Program-made: the position numbers and the translations under genes
Notes under the pieces: generated by a model
What the model was told of the DNA's origin: nothing
The model's input: the letters and a program-made list of their open reading frames with translations, nothing else
The model's database searches: none
Source of the DNA: Phoenix dactylifera
Lineage: Eukaryota; Streptophyta; Magnoliopsida; Arecales; Arecaceae
Length of the DNA: 64,000 nt
Reading direction: 5' to 3'
Assembly (NCBI RefSeq): GCF_009389715.1
Contig: NC_052399.1
Location: 17,487,646 to 17,551,645 of the forward strand
In this document: positions 1 to 9,685 of the stretch, piece after piece
Numbering within the stretch: position 1 is the first letter of the stretch
Layout of the letters: each line of letters opens with the position of its first letter

Positions 1-630
1 GTGATACTACGTACTAGACTTGCACAGCCATAAGAAAAAAAATTATCACATATCTTAATTATAAGAATTTTCTAGAATTAGGATTGTAGAGGGATATGCA
101 CGCAATTGTAAAAACAAGAAATCTTACACACAAAAAAAAAAGACACGTAGTGAGAAATTTGCTGCCTAATGTTACCAAGCAGCAGTAAAATTACATGTCA
201 GCTAGCTATGTATATACCGTTATTTTAGCTACAGGGCACTTAGAATTTTGACCATTGTACGGATGAAGCACATCTGTCGTGCCCAATAAAATAGGCTAAC
301 CTTGATCAAAGAAGCAGAGTTTGTAAAAGATCTGCATGTCTGCCACACACACAGAGGAAGGAAGAAAGGAAGTAGTTGGCTTCCTGGTACTTCCGGAAGA
401 AAATCAATGATTTTTCTTTTAAAATAAAGTCCCCAACAACAGTCATTATATGTGATCCCCAACACACAGGAATTTTTTTAGTATTAAAATAAGAAACGTT
501 TTTCTCTTGAACTCTCGTCCTGGACTGGTCATATGAAAAAGAAACTATTTCTATATATGTTTTCACGAAAAGAAAAAAAAGTGCTAAAGGAAATGCTAGT
601 TGTTTATTATCGCCAAAATGGTATTTACAG

Positions 631-1376
631 ACATAAAGGGAGGCCGCCCGAGGGTCAACCGGCCATACTATCCTTTATATTACTCCGTCGCCTCGGAGAT
701 TCAGTTCCCCAGCGACCCCGCGCTCTTCTTCCTGAAGAAGGACTTGCATCCCGGTTCTGAGATGAATCCGGGCCTAAGCTTCGTCAGCACCATCTCCGGC
801 GCCGCCTTCCTTTCTCGTGCTGAAGTCGACACCATACCTTTCTCCTCCGACAAGCTTTCTGAGATACTACACCGCCTGAATGTTCTTCCCGGTTCCGAGT
901 TAGCCAAGGAAGTAAACAAAACGCTCAGCGACTGCGAGGCGGCTGCCTCGGAGGGAGAGCACAAGTTCTGCGCCACCTCGCTGGAATCTATGGTCGACTT
1001 TGCGACCTCCAAGCTAGAGACGCATGACCTCCAGGTCTCGGCGACCACGGTGCGTGGAAACCAGGAGACTGCACCGAAGCAAAGGTATAAAGTTGCACCC
1101 TCGGGCGTGCAAAAGGCTCCGGGCGCCAAGTTGGTGGCCTGCCACCCCGAGGCCTACCCACACGCCGTGTATTATTGCCACTTGACCCGGGCTACCAAAG
1201 CCTTTGTCGTCACGCTGGTAGGGGAGGATGGGACGACCGTGGAGGCGGTGGCCGCATGCCACAGTGACACATCCAAATGGAGGTCCGTGTTCTTCAAGGT
1301 GCTTGGCGTGAAGCCTGGAACTCCCATCTGCCACTTCCTTCCACAAGACCACCTCGTCTGGAGTCCCGTTCACTAG
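631..1376 (+). CDS. BURP-domain protein, copy 1 (last exon; 5' exons lie left of window)
   Basis: BURP proteins are plant-specific secreted or wall-associated proteins, often stress- or development-regulated; their biochemical role is poorly known. Reading from the splice acceptor TTACAG (ends at 630) gives an open frame to TAG at 1374-1376. It starts DIKGGRPRVN and runs through the conserved FFLKKDLHPG segment to a full C-terminal signature: CH-X10-CH-X25-CH-X22-CH-X8-W, ending in VWSPVH. I chose the acceptor at 630 because the same acceptor and 1-nt phase fit exon 2 of copy 2. The 36-nt signal-peptide exon and the ~109-nt exon 2 seen in copies 2 and 3 are not present in bases 1-630, so they must lie outside the window. 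The third spacer (22 residues) is slightly shorter than the usual 23-26. There is no TxV repeat region, so it resembles the BNM2/USP-like rather than the RD22-like subgroup. The exon looks intact and functional. Confidence 0.88.
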
Positions 1377-4041
1377 GGTGCGCTGCACTACGTACTTGTT
1401 AGTAGCGTTTGCACTACTTGTTAGTAGCGTTTGCTCTACTACGTGGGATATTTATCTGTTGTCATTGCATTGAAGCTAGTATCATGAACGTTATATATAT
1501 ATGCTATATATCCACATGGTTTTAATTCATAGGGAAGATAATTGCGTGGACATGTAATTGCAACATATTAGTAATTATATCGATCATTTCGCACCCTCGT
1601 TAAAATAAATGCACCATATTATTTCTATTCTGAAAACTCAAGTATGAATAGACGTCCAATTGAAGTTTGTACGTACGTACATAGTGCAGTTTCTTAGTTG
1701 TACACGTCCCAGCCACATACGTGTTATTGGTGCATTGACGGACAGAACACTGCACTAGCTTACAAGGAGCCCTTACTGTTGCAGCAAGTTGCGCCCGGTG
1801 ATTATACTGATCTATAATGGATTTGGGTTGTATCTCTCGAGTGATCGTTCTTTTTTGGCCGCATCAACTGTTGAATTATATTTTGAACAAATCTCAGTGT
1901 ACTACAATCTTTTTTTTTTCTATCCATCTACATAGATTTTGAAGCGGTCGTTGTGCGATCCAATGGTTGATGTTGCAAAAGAAGATGAATCATTCTTTCG
2001 CACGAGAGATATAATTCAATCCTATACTAATAGGAATACGAGCGATGCGCAAATACATGTGCAACCGGTTTGAGTTGTTCTTCCGCATGTAAAAGTGTTT
2101 AATCTTTATTTCGCGATGTTGACTATTAGATCATAACCTAGGCAAATCTCAACGCATTACATACTCTCCATCCACGCTACTGCAATGGATCTCAAAACAA
2201 TTATTGGGCGATTCAACATTAGATTTCCGTGAAGGAAGGTGATTTTTTTGTCTCGCACTAAAGATACGTCCCCGTCCGAGCTCGATGGGGCAAAAATATA
2301 GCATACACCGCACCCGGTCAATTCTGGCATCATTTCTAAATCCAACAATTACAAAGGCATCAAAGACCCGTGATACAATTATTTCTTTGGGAGGTCAAAT
2401 CAAGTCATCCCCGTTGCAGGCGAAATGATACGGGGACAGGATAATCTACATGAGTAGCGTTGCACCCAAGCACGGTACAAATCAAACTCTAAAATCTCAT
2501 TTATAAAATTTTTTAGCAAGCCAAAAAATACTTTCAGATGTCCCAAAAATATTTTTAGATAAAAAATATTTAGTAAAAATTTTAGAAAGCTGCTTTAGCT
2601 TTTTCAAAAAACTAAAAACAGTTTTTTGAGAAAAAAATATTTTAAAGCTTTCTAAAAAAATACTTTTAGGCTATGTCGGAAAATTATTTTTTTACCAAAA
2701 TATCCATGATAAAATATAACAATTACACAAAATGTTCCTTTATAATTATGAAAATCTGCAAGGGTCCCAACAAGAAACTCTAGCCACTTTATAGTAATAA
2801 TATAAAATAAATATAACCAATTTTATAGTAATTGTATTATACTATAAATATAATATTATATTACATTATATTATAATACATTAATATGTTATGTAAAATA
2901 ATTTAATATTATGTTATATTATATATGAAAAATTAGTTTACGCTAATGATTATAATATTCTATACCTTTATTATGTATTATATTATAAATTTAATATTAT
3001 ATTACATTATATCATAATACATTAATATGTTATATTAAATAATTTAATATTATATTAAATTATTATGTTACACTATACAATATTACATTACTATATTATA
3101 ATAATAGTATATTACATTACAGTAATATTATGCTATATCATATATTTATGTATTAATATATATTATATTTTATTATACATATTATGCAATGTCTTTTATA
3201 GTAATTTTTTCATACCAAAAGTACTTTCTCGATTTATTTACCAAATATATGCTAAAGTACTACAATATTTTAGAAATATAGTTATCAAACAGTAAGCAAA
3301 TAATTTTTTATAAAAATTTTATTTCAAAAAGTTCTATTTTCAATAATTCTATGTTTAGCCAGCGCCTGCCCAAATCGATTTAAATCATGCGGCAGGGGCC
3401 GATTGATGGATTCTCATGACATGGTGGGGATCTGACTAAAAAAAGACGAATCCCTGCACGACACATGCTATGGAGAAAAACTTTTTTTTTCTACATAAGC
3501 TGGGCCAAATCTTTTCTTGCATCGCGGTGCTCGAGATTTTCTTGGATGGCCGCACATTTTTCGACGATGCACGCTAGCATGTGGATATTTATGCATTAAA
3601 AAAAAAATCTCGAGGGATTACCGAGCGGCGCATGGGCGGCCACACATTGGGATGTGCGGGGATAAGACTAGGGAGCAATAAATCACATCATTTCTCACAT
3701 CATAAACACCGGACATAAACTGTGCCCCAGCAATCATCACTCCCTGGACTGGTGTTCAATTAAGTAAGGTCCCTTGTCGTATGCCTAACAATGCATGTAC
3801 GCATTAATTCCTTAGGAGGGCCTGCCGGCAAGGTGCTTGTCTTTTTACTTGCAAGCTCTTCGAAAAATCAGCCCACCTAAAAGTCTGGAGCAGTTGACTA
3901 AGGAGATAATTTAATGGCATCGAGTGAAAGAAAAGCTACGGAGCTTCAAGGCAACTTCGATAAATCCACTAGCGTTTTACCAGCATTCTCTGTACGTAGC
4001 ATCAGCTGGTTTTTTGGTGGCTTGGTCTCGCGTCTCCCATT
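1377..4041. other. Spacer between BURP copies 1 and 2, with an AT-rich insertion
   Basis: Bases about 1380-2490 are homologous to about 6730-7790 downstream of copy 2, and about 3365-4041 are homologous to about 7795-8407 upstream of copy 3, so the spacer was duplicated with the genes. I see no protein-coding gene. The promoter of copy 2 must lie in the last few hundred bases. At the position of the TATAAAT box of copy 3 (context TATAAATCCAC) copy 2 reads GATAAATCCAC (3959-3965), a mutated TATA box. Confidence 0.7.
2495..3360. repeat. AT-rich insertion, probably transposon-derived, with internal repeats
   Basis: This block interrupts the homology between the two BURP spacers: sequence on its left resembles about 7780 and sequence on its right resumes at about 7797, so the second copy lacks it. 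It is almost pure A/T, starts with many runs of the AAAATATTTTTAG type, and holds an internal direct repeat about 141 bp apart (near 2843 and 2984, sharing TAATATTATATTACATTATA). No coding frame is credible. I could not find clean terminal repeats, so the class is open. Confidence 0.5.
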
Positions 4042-4913
4042 ATGGGTCGCCCTGTGTTCATTATTTCGCTCCTTGTGGTTAGTTAGCAATTAATACATCA
4101 TCTACTACCTTATCATCATCTGGTAGTAGATACCGCCATGCATGAAAACGAAGCTGACAGAAGTTTCTCTGAATTTGTTGCAGCTCGTTGCGGCATCAGT
4201 TGGCCATGCAACTTTACCTGCTGAGATTTACTGGAAGAAAGTTTTGCCCAATACTCCGATGCCAAAGGTCATCAAGGCACAGCTACATCCAGGTCTCTCA
4301 TTCCCACCGCCACCCCCTCACCCCGGAAGAAAAAAGACTATTGCTTCTACTGCTATCATAATTATTATTACTATTCAACTTCATTGAAAGGCATATCAGA
4401 ACGAGCAGAAAATTTCGCCAACTTGACTAGATAGGTAGCAGAATTTGATAGGTGATACTACTAGACTTGCACAGCCATAAAAAAAAAAAAAAATTATCAC
4501 ATATCTTAATTATAAGAATTTTCTAGAATTAGGATTGTAGAGGGATATGCACGCAAGTGTAAAACCAAGAAATCTTACACCAAAAAAAAAAAAAAAGACA
4601 CGTAGTGAGAAATTTGCTGCCTAATATTACCAAGCAGCAGTAAAATTACATGTCAGCTAGCTATGTATATACCGTTTATTTTAGCTACAGGGCACTTAGG
4701 ATTTTGACCATTGTATGGATGAAGCACATCTATCGTACCCAATAAAATAGGCTAACCTTGATCAAAGAAGCAAAGTATGTAAAAGAACTGCATGTTTGCC
4801 ACACACATAGAGGAAGGAAGAAAGAAAGTAGTTGGCCTCTTGGTACTTCCGGTAGCAAATTAATCAATGATTTTTCTTTTAAAATAAAATCCCCAACAAC
4901 AGTCATTATATAT

Positions 4914-5504
4914 GGTCTCTATCTAAAAATCAAGAAAACGCATGCCTTGGAAGTCTTTTCTTTATGCAAGTCATGTATTATCTTGATATACTTAAAACCC
5001 TTGCAGAATATTTCCCAAAATATTTTAAAGTATGTGATTTTCTTCTTTATTTTAAAGTGATATATGTAAGCATAGAAATTCAAGATTGAAAATATGGATT
5101 TTCATTTTTTTCATTTTAAAAAGTCATTCTTGATTTTACAAAGGAAATAGTAGAGAGCCAATAACTTCTGAAAGTACTTTAGCTTTAGCTTTGTATATGC
5201 ATATGAGAGTGCAGATATGTATTTATGTATGTACGTACGTGTATATGTAAACATATAGATATAACTCTTTTCAATAGAAAGTGGGATGCATAACCCAAGC
5301 CTTGAACCAAGAATTCTCTGATTGCTAAATTGAGCGGCTTGAGCAGTTGGACAAGCCCCACTTTTACACACTATTTACTACAAACACATAGGCAATGAGC
5401 CTTCAATAAAAAATAAAGTGAGAAACACAAATAGAGAGCATATGGCTTAGATGATATCGGAATTTTGAAGTAGATAAGGTACCACAAGTTGAGTTTCAAA
5501 AATT
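4914..5504. repeat. Insertion of about 590 bp in intron 2 of BURP copy 2
   Basis: The homologous stretch of copy 1 runs directly from CAACAGTCATTATATGTG (about 432-452) to TTAGTATTAAAATAAG (about 478), while copy 2 has about 590 extra bases in between. The extra DNA is AT-rich and has short low-complexity tracts (ATGTATGTACGTACGTGT near 5225). Small open frames in it have no recognisable domain. The element type is not clear from its ends. Confidence 0.5.
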
Positions 5505-5799
5505 TTTAGTATTAAAATAAGAAACGTTTTTCTCTTGTACTCTCGTCGTGGACTGGTCATATGATATCAAAAAGAAATTATTTCTATATATGTTTTTACA
5601 AAGAAAAAAGTGCAAAAGGAAATGCTAGTTGTTTATTATCGCCAAAATGGCATTTACAGACATAAAGGGAGGCCATCCGAGGGTCAACCTGCGATACTAT
5701 CCTTTATATTACTCCGTCGCCTCGGAGATTCAGTTCCCCAGCGACCCTGCACTCTTCTTCCTGGAGAAGGACTTGCATCCCGGTTCTGAGATGAATCCA

Positions 5800-6122
5800 T
5801 GTTAAGATAAGTCTACGGACTATAATAAGTCCATGAGATTATACCACTTTCTTGTCAAAGCACGTAATAATTTGTAATTTTTTTTTGATCTCATATCAAA
5901 ATGCAAAACTAGGCAGCCTTTTATAGACATTATAATGCAAAATGAAAACGCAAATCCACTTAACTTTAAAAAAAAAAAAAAAAGAAACTGACTACCCATT
6001 ACCACATAATTAGACAGTCCATTACCACACAATTATTAACTATCCATTACCACACATTGACTATCATTACCATACATTGACCATCCATTACTAAACGTCT
6101 TGATGTGTTGTAACTTCCAACA
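5800..6122. mobile_element. Solo-LTR-like insertion in exon 3 of BURP copy 2
   Basis: Compared with copies 1 and 3, exon 3 of copy 2 has 323 extra bases. They start TGTTAAGATAAG and end AACTTCCAACA, that is TG...CA ends with the short inverted TGTT/AACA pair typical of LTRs, and the 5' region resembles plant Copia LTR starts. There is no 5-bp target duplication (ATCCA before, GGCCA after). The 3' half contains irregular repeats of CCATTACCACA (about 5993-6093). The first inserted bases give t|GTTAAG and the junction gives CA|G, so the piece is bounded by intron-like GT...AG. Confidence 0.6.
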
Positions 6123-6746
6123 GGCCAAAGCTTCATCAACACCATCTTCGGCGCCGCCTTCCTTTCTCGTGCTGAAGTCGACACCGTGCCTTTCTCCTCC
6201 GACAAGCTTTCTGAGATGCTACACCGCTTGAATGTTCTTCCCGGTTCCGACTTAGCCAAGGAAGTAAAGAAAAAGCTCAGCGACTGCGAGGCGGCTGCCT
6301 CGGAGGGAGAGCACAAGTTCTGCGCCACCTCACTGGAATCTATGGTCGACTTTGCGGTCTCCAAGCTAGAGACGCATGACCTTCAGGTCTCGGCGACCGC
6401 GGTGCGCGGCAAGAAGGAGACCGCACCGAAGCAAAGGTACACAGTTGCACCCTCGGGCATGCAAAAGGCTACGGGCTTCGAGTTGATTCGCTGCCCCCGC
6501 GAGGCCTTCCCATACGCTGTGTATTATTGCGACTTGACCCGGGCTACCAAAGCCTTTGTCGTCACGCTGGTAGGTGAGGACGGGACGACCGCGGAGGCGG
6601 TGGCCGCCTGCCACTGTCGCACATTCGGATGGAGGTCCGTGTTCTTCAAGGTGCTTGGCGTGAAGCCTGGAACTCCCATCTGCCACTTCCACAAGACCAC
6701 CTCGTCTGGAGACCGGTTCACAACGTTGCGTTGCACTACCAGTTAG

Positions 6747-8264
6747 TAGTGTTTGCTCTACTACATGCGACATTTATCTGTTGTCATTCGCATTGAAGCT
6801 AGGATTATGAATGTTATGCTATCCTCATAGTATTATTAATGCACTAGGAAAATAATTGCGTGGGCATGTAATTGCTGCCTATTAGTAATTATATCGATCA
6901 TTTTGCACCCTCGTTAAAATAAACACATCATATTATTTCTATTCTGAAATGATAGAAATAATAGACGTCCAATTGAAGTTTGTAGGTACATAGTGCAGAT
7001 TTTTAGTTGTACACGTCCCAGCCACATACGTGTTATTGGTGCATTGACGGACAGGACACTGCACTGGTTTACAAGGAGCCCTCACTGTTACAGCAAGTTG
7101 ATCTATAATGGCTTTGGGTTGTATCTTTCGCATGGAGGAGCTGTCATCGTTCTTTTTTTTGGCCACATCAACTGTTGGATTATATTTTGAATAGTTTTTA
7201 AAGTAGTCCAAATTTTTTTCCTATCCATCTACATGAATATTCTCGAAGCGGTCATTGTGCAATTCAATGATTGATGTTGTGGAGAGATATAATTCAACTC
7301 CATACTAACATGAATACGAGCCATGCGCAGATGCATGTGTAACAGGTTTGAGTTGTATCTTCAGCATGTAAGAGTGGTTAATCTTTATTTCATGATGTTG
7401 ACTGTCAGATCATAACCTATACAAATCTCCAAGCATTACAAACTCTCCATACATATCGCTGCATATGGATCTCAAAAGGATTATTGGGCGATCCAACAGT
7501 AAATTTCCGTGAAGGAAGGTGGTTTTTTTTTTTTCCCCTTCTCTGGCGCTAAAGAAACAGCCCCTTCCGCGTGGGACGAAGAAACCGGGTTCGATGCGGC
7601 AAAAATATAGCATGCACCACACACATGCCGGACAATTCTGGCATTATTTCTAAATCCATCAATTACAAAGCCATCAAAGACCCGTGATACAATTATCTCT
7701 TAGGGAGGTCAAATCAAGTCATCTCTGTTGCAGGAGAAACGATACGAGGACAGGATAATCCTACACGCCCAAGCACAGTACCAAACCGACTCTAAATCAT
7801 GTGGCATCAGCCGATTCATGCGATTCTCATGACATGGTGGGAATCTGACTTTAAAAAAAAGGCCAATCCCGGCATGACACATCCTATGAAAAAAAAAGGC
7901 TTTTTTTTAAGGAGGTTGGGCCAAATCTTTTCCTGCATCACTGTGCACAAGATTCCCTTGGATGGGCACACAGTAATTTGTGTTTTTTTTTTTTTTCGCG
8001 CTAAAGTCACAGTAATATGTGTTCGACGATGTACGCACAAGACGGCCAGCATGTGGATATTAATGCATTAAAAAAAAAAATCTCGAGAGAGCACTGATCG
8101 AGCGGCCACACATTGGGTGTGCGGGGATAAGACTAGCTAGTGAACAATAATTCACATACACTGTATGAAGCAACCGTCTTTATAAGAACGTTGACGTGAC
8201 ACTATTGCCTGAAAACCATCTTCAAACGTCCCATTTGTTGGAGATCGCGATCAACATGAGAATT
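6747..8264. other. Spacer between BURP copies 2 and 3
   Basis: This is the duplicate of the spacer between copies 1 and 2 without the AT-rich insertion. Long A and T runs occur (for example 7519-7533 and 7983-7996). I see no gene and no clear mobile element. Confidence 0.6.
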
Positions 8265-8309
8265 CACGTGGACGGTGGCCCTCGGTTCTTCAGCCCAGCT
8301 ACTATAAAT
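8187..8309 (+). promoter_or_regulatory. Promoter elements of BURP copy 3: ACGTG motifs and TATA box
   Basis: A TATAAAT box lies at 8303-8309, about 100 bases before the start codon at 8408, which fits a transcription start near 8335. Upstream are CACGTGG (8265-8271), a G-box/ABA-response core, and TGACGTGAC near 8190. ACGTG elements are typical of ABA- and stress-induced plant promoters, and several BURP genes are induced in this way, so ABA or stress control is an inference. Confidence 0.55.
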
Positions 8310-8407
8310 CCACAAAGTAACATGAATTTCTTCCCTCATCAGTATCTTAGAGTAGCACTAGCTGGTTGTTGCTAGTTGGCCTGGTCTTGCATCTGCCGCT
8401 ATACAAA

Positions 8408-9685
8408 ATGGATCGCATCGTGTCCTTGCTTTCATTAATGGTGGTAAGCCTTTAATATCATATACAGTTAGTCACTCTTGATATTATAATTATAACCATG
8501 CTGGAAACTGGAAAGGGTATTAAGCTTGCAACACCTATCCTGCAACATAATTTTTGCTTCATTGCAGCTCGTCTTCGCCGTATCACTTAGCCAGGCAGCT
8601 TTACCGGCTGAAATATATTGGCGCAGAGTCTTGCCCAAAAGTCCTATGCCGAGAGTTATCGTGGAACTCTTACGTATGGCCCTCTTTTTCTCCCGCCTTC
8701 TCTCTCTAGCTTTATTTTGAGACAATTAATAATGGATTTTCCATTAGAAGCAGTGCTAGTGTAACACAAATCACACACAGAAACCTGTCAGGCTTTTTTT
8801 GTGTGTGTGTAAATCATTTGGCACCTTTTAAGCTTCTACTTGAGACCTTGACCGGCCATGATTCTTGGCTGATTCCTTCGAGTTATTGAACTGCTACTCG
8901 TATATATAATTGCTTCTTATTGTCAATTTGAGTTTATAGATGCACAGGGAGGCAACGTGATGGTCATCAATCCTTATCGCCCTTTATATTACTCCGTTTC
9001 CACGGCGCTTCAGTTCCCCAGCGACCCAACCCTCTTCTTCCTGGAGAAAGACCTGCATCCTGGAGCTGGGATGAATCCAGGCCTAAGCTTCACCAGGACC
9101 CTCTCTGGCGCCGCGTTCATACCCCGCGCCCAAGCTGACGGAATACCCTTCTCCTCCGACAAGCTCCTCGAGATCCTCCACCGCCTGAACGTTCTTCCAA
9201 ACTCCGAATTGGCCAAGGAAGTAAAGACAACGCTCAGCGACTGCGAGGAGGCCGCCATCGAGGGAGAGCACAAGTACTGCGCCACCTCGCTGGAATCCAT
9301 GGTCGACTTCGTTCTATCCGAGCTTGAGACCGATGACGTCCGGGCCATGGCGACCACAGTGCACGGCGACATGGAGGCGGCGCGAAAGCAACAGTACACG
9401 GTTGCGCCATCGGGGGTGCGGAGAACTCCGGGCACCAAGTTGCTGACGTGCCACCCGGAGCCGTACCCGCACATCGTGTATTACTGCCACCTGACTACGG
9501 CCACCAAGGCGTTCCTCGTCACGCTGGTAGGGAGAGACGGGACCGCGGTGGAGGCGGTGGCGGCGTGCCACTCCGACACGTCCAACTGGAAGCCGGTGTT
9601 CTTCGAGGTGCTCGGAGTGAAGCGTGGAACTCCCATCTGCCACTTCCTTCCGCAAGATCACCTCATCTGGACTCCAGCTCAGTAG
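8408..9685 (+). CDS. BURP-domain protein, copy 3 (complete, three exons, 291 aa)
   Basis: Exons: 8408-8443, 8568-8673 and 8952-9685. All borders are GT-AG and the total is 876 nt. The protein begins with a signal peptide (MDRIVSLLSLMVLVFAVSLS, cleavage probably before or after QAALPA), so it should enter the secretory pathway. Next comes the family's N-terminal segment LPAEIYWRRVLPKSPMP, then a short linker, and the BURP domain from about residue 75 (FFLEKDLHPG). The signature is complete: CH at 214-215, 226-227, 253-254 and 277-278, and Trp 287 (spacers 10, 25, 22 and 8). There are no repeats between the N-terminal segment and the BURP domain, as in BNM2/USP-type members. The start of exon 3 at 8952 is set by phase; the alternative AG at 8946-8947 would be out of frame. 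It has its own TATA box and ACGTG motifs. This is the only copy seen whole. Confidence 0.9.

Larger units (their letters stand above)
4042..6746 (+). pseudogene. BURP-domain gene, copy 2, degenerate (solo-LTR-like insertion and C-terminal frameshift)
   Basis: Exon 1 is 4042-4077 (MGRPVFIISLLV, start of a signal peptide). Exon 2 is 4184-4292, with the conserved LPAEIYWKKVLPNTPMP segment. Exon 3 starts at 5660 (acceptor TTACAG, same phase as copy 1). It reads well to 5800, where a 323-bp insertion brings an immediate TAA, then resumes in frame at 6124. Further damage: the first two CH pairs read CP and CD, and a 4-nt deletion near 6689 (compared with copy 1) shifts the frame so the final X8-W is replaced by an unrelated tail ending at TAG 6744-6746. 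The TATA box is also altered. Expression is still possible, because removing 5801-6123 as a GT-AG intron restores the frame exactly, but the damaged BURP signature makes a normal product unlikely. Confidence 0.8.
1..8673 (+). repeat. Tandem duplication of a BURP gene block
   Basis: Three homologous pairs show a block of about 4-4.5 kb repeated head to tail: 1-630 with about 4452-5659 (upstream and intron 2 sequence), 1380-2490 with 6730-7790 (3' flank), and 3365-4292 with 7795-8673 (promoter, exon 1, intron 1, exon 2). Copies 1 and 2 of exon 3 are nearly alike, while copy 3 is more diverged. The units differ by later insertions: about 870 bp of AT-rich DNA in the first spacer, about 590 bp in intron 2 of copy 2, and 323 bp in exon 3 of copy 2. 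Confidence 0.85.

Noticed and set aside
3065-3295. Open frame of 76 codons in the AT-rich insertion
   Set aside because: Almost only Ile, Tyr, Leu and Asn from pure A/T repeats; no domain and no promoter.
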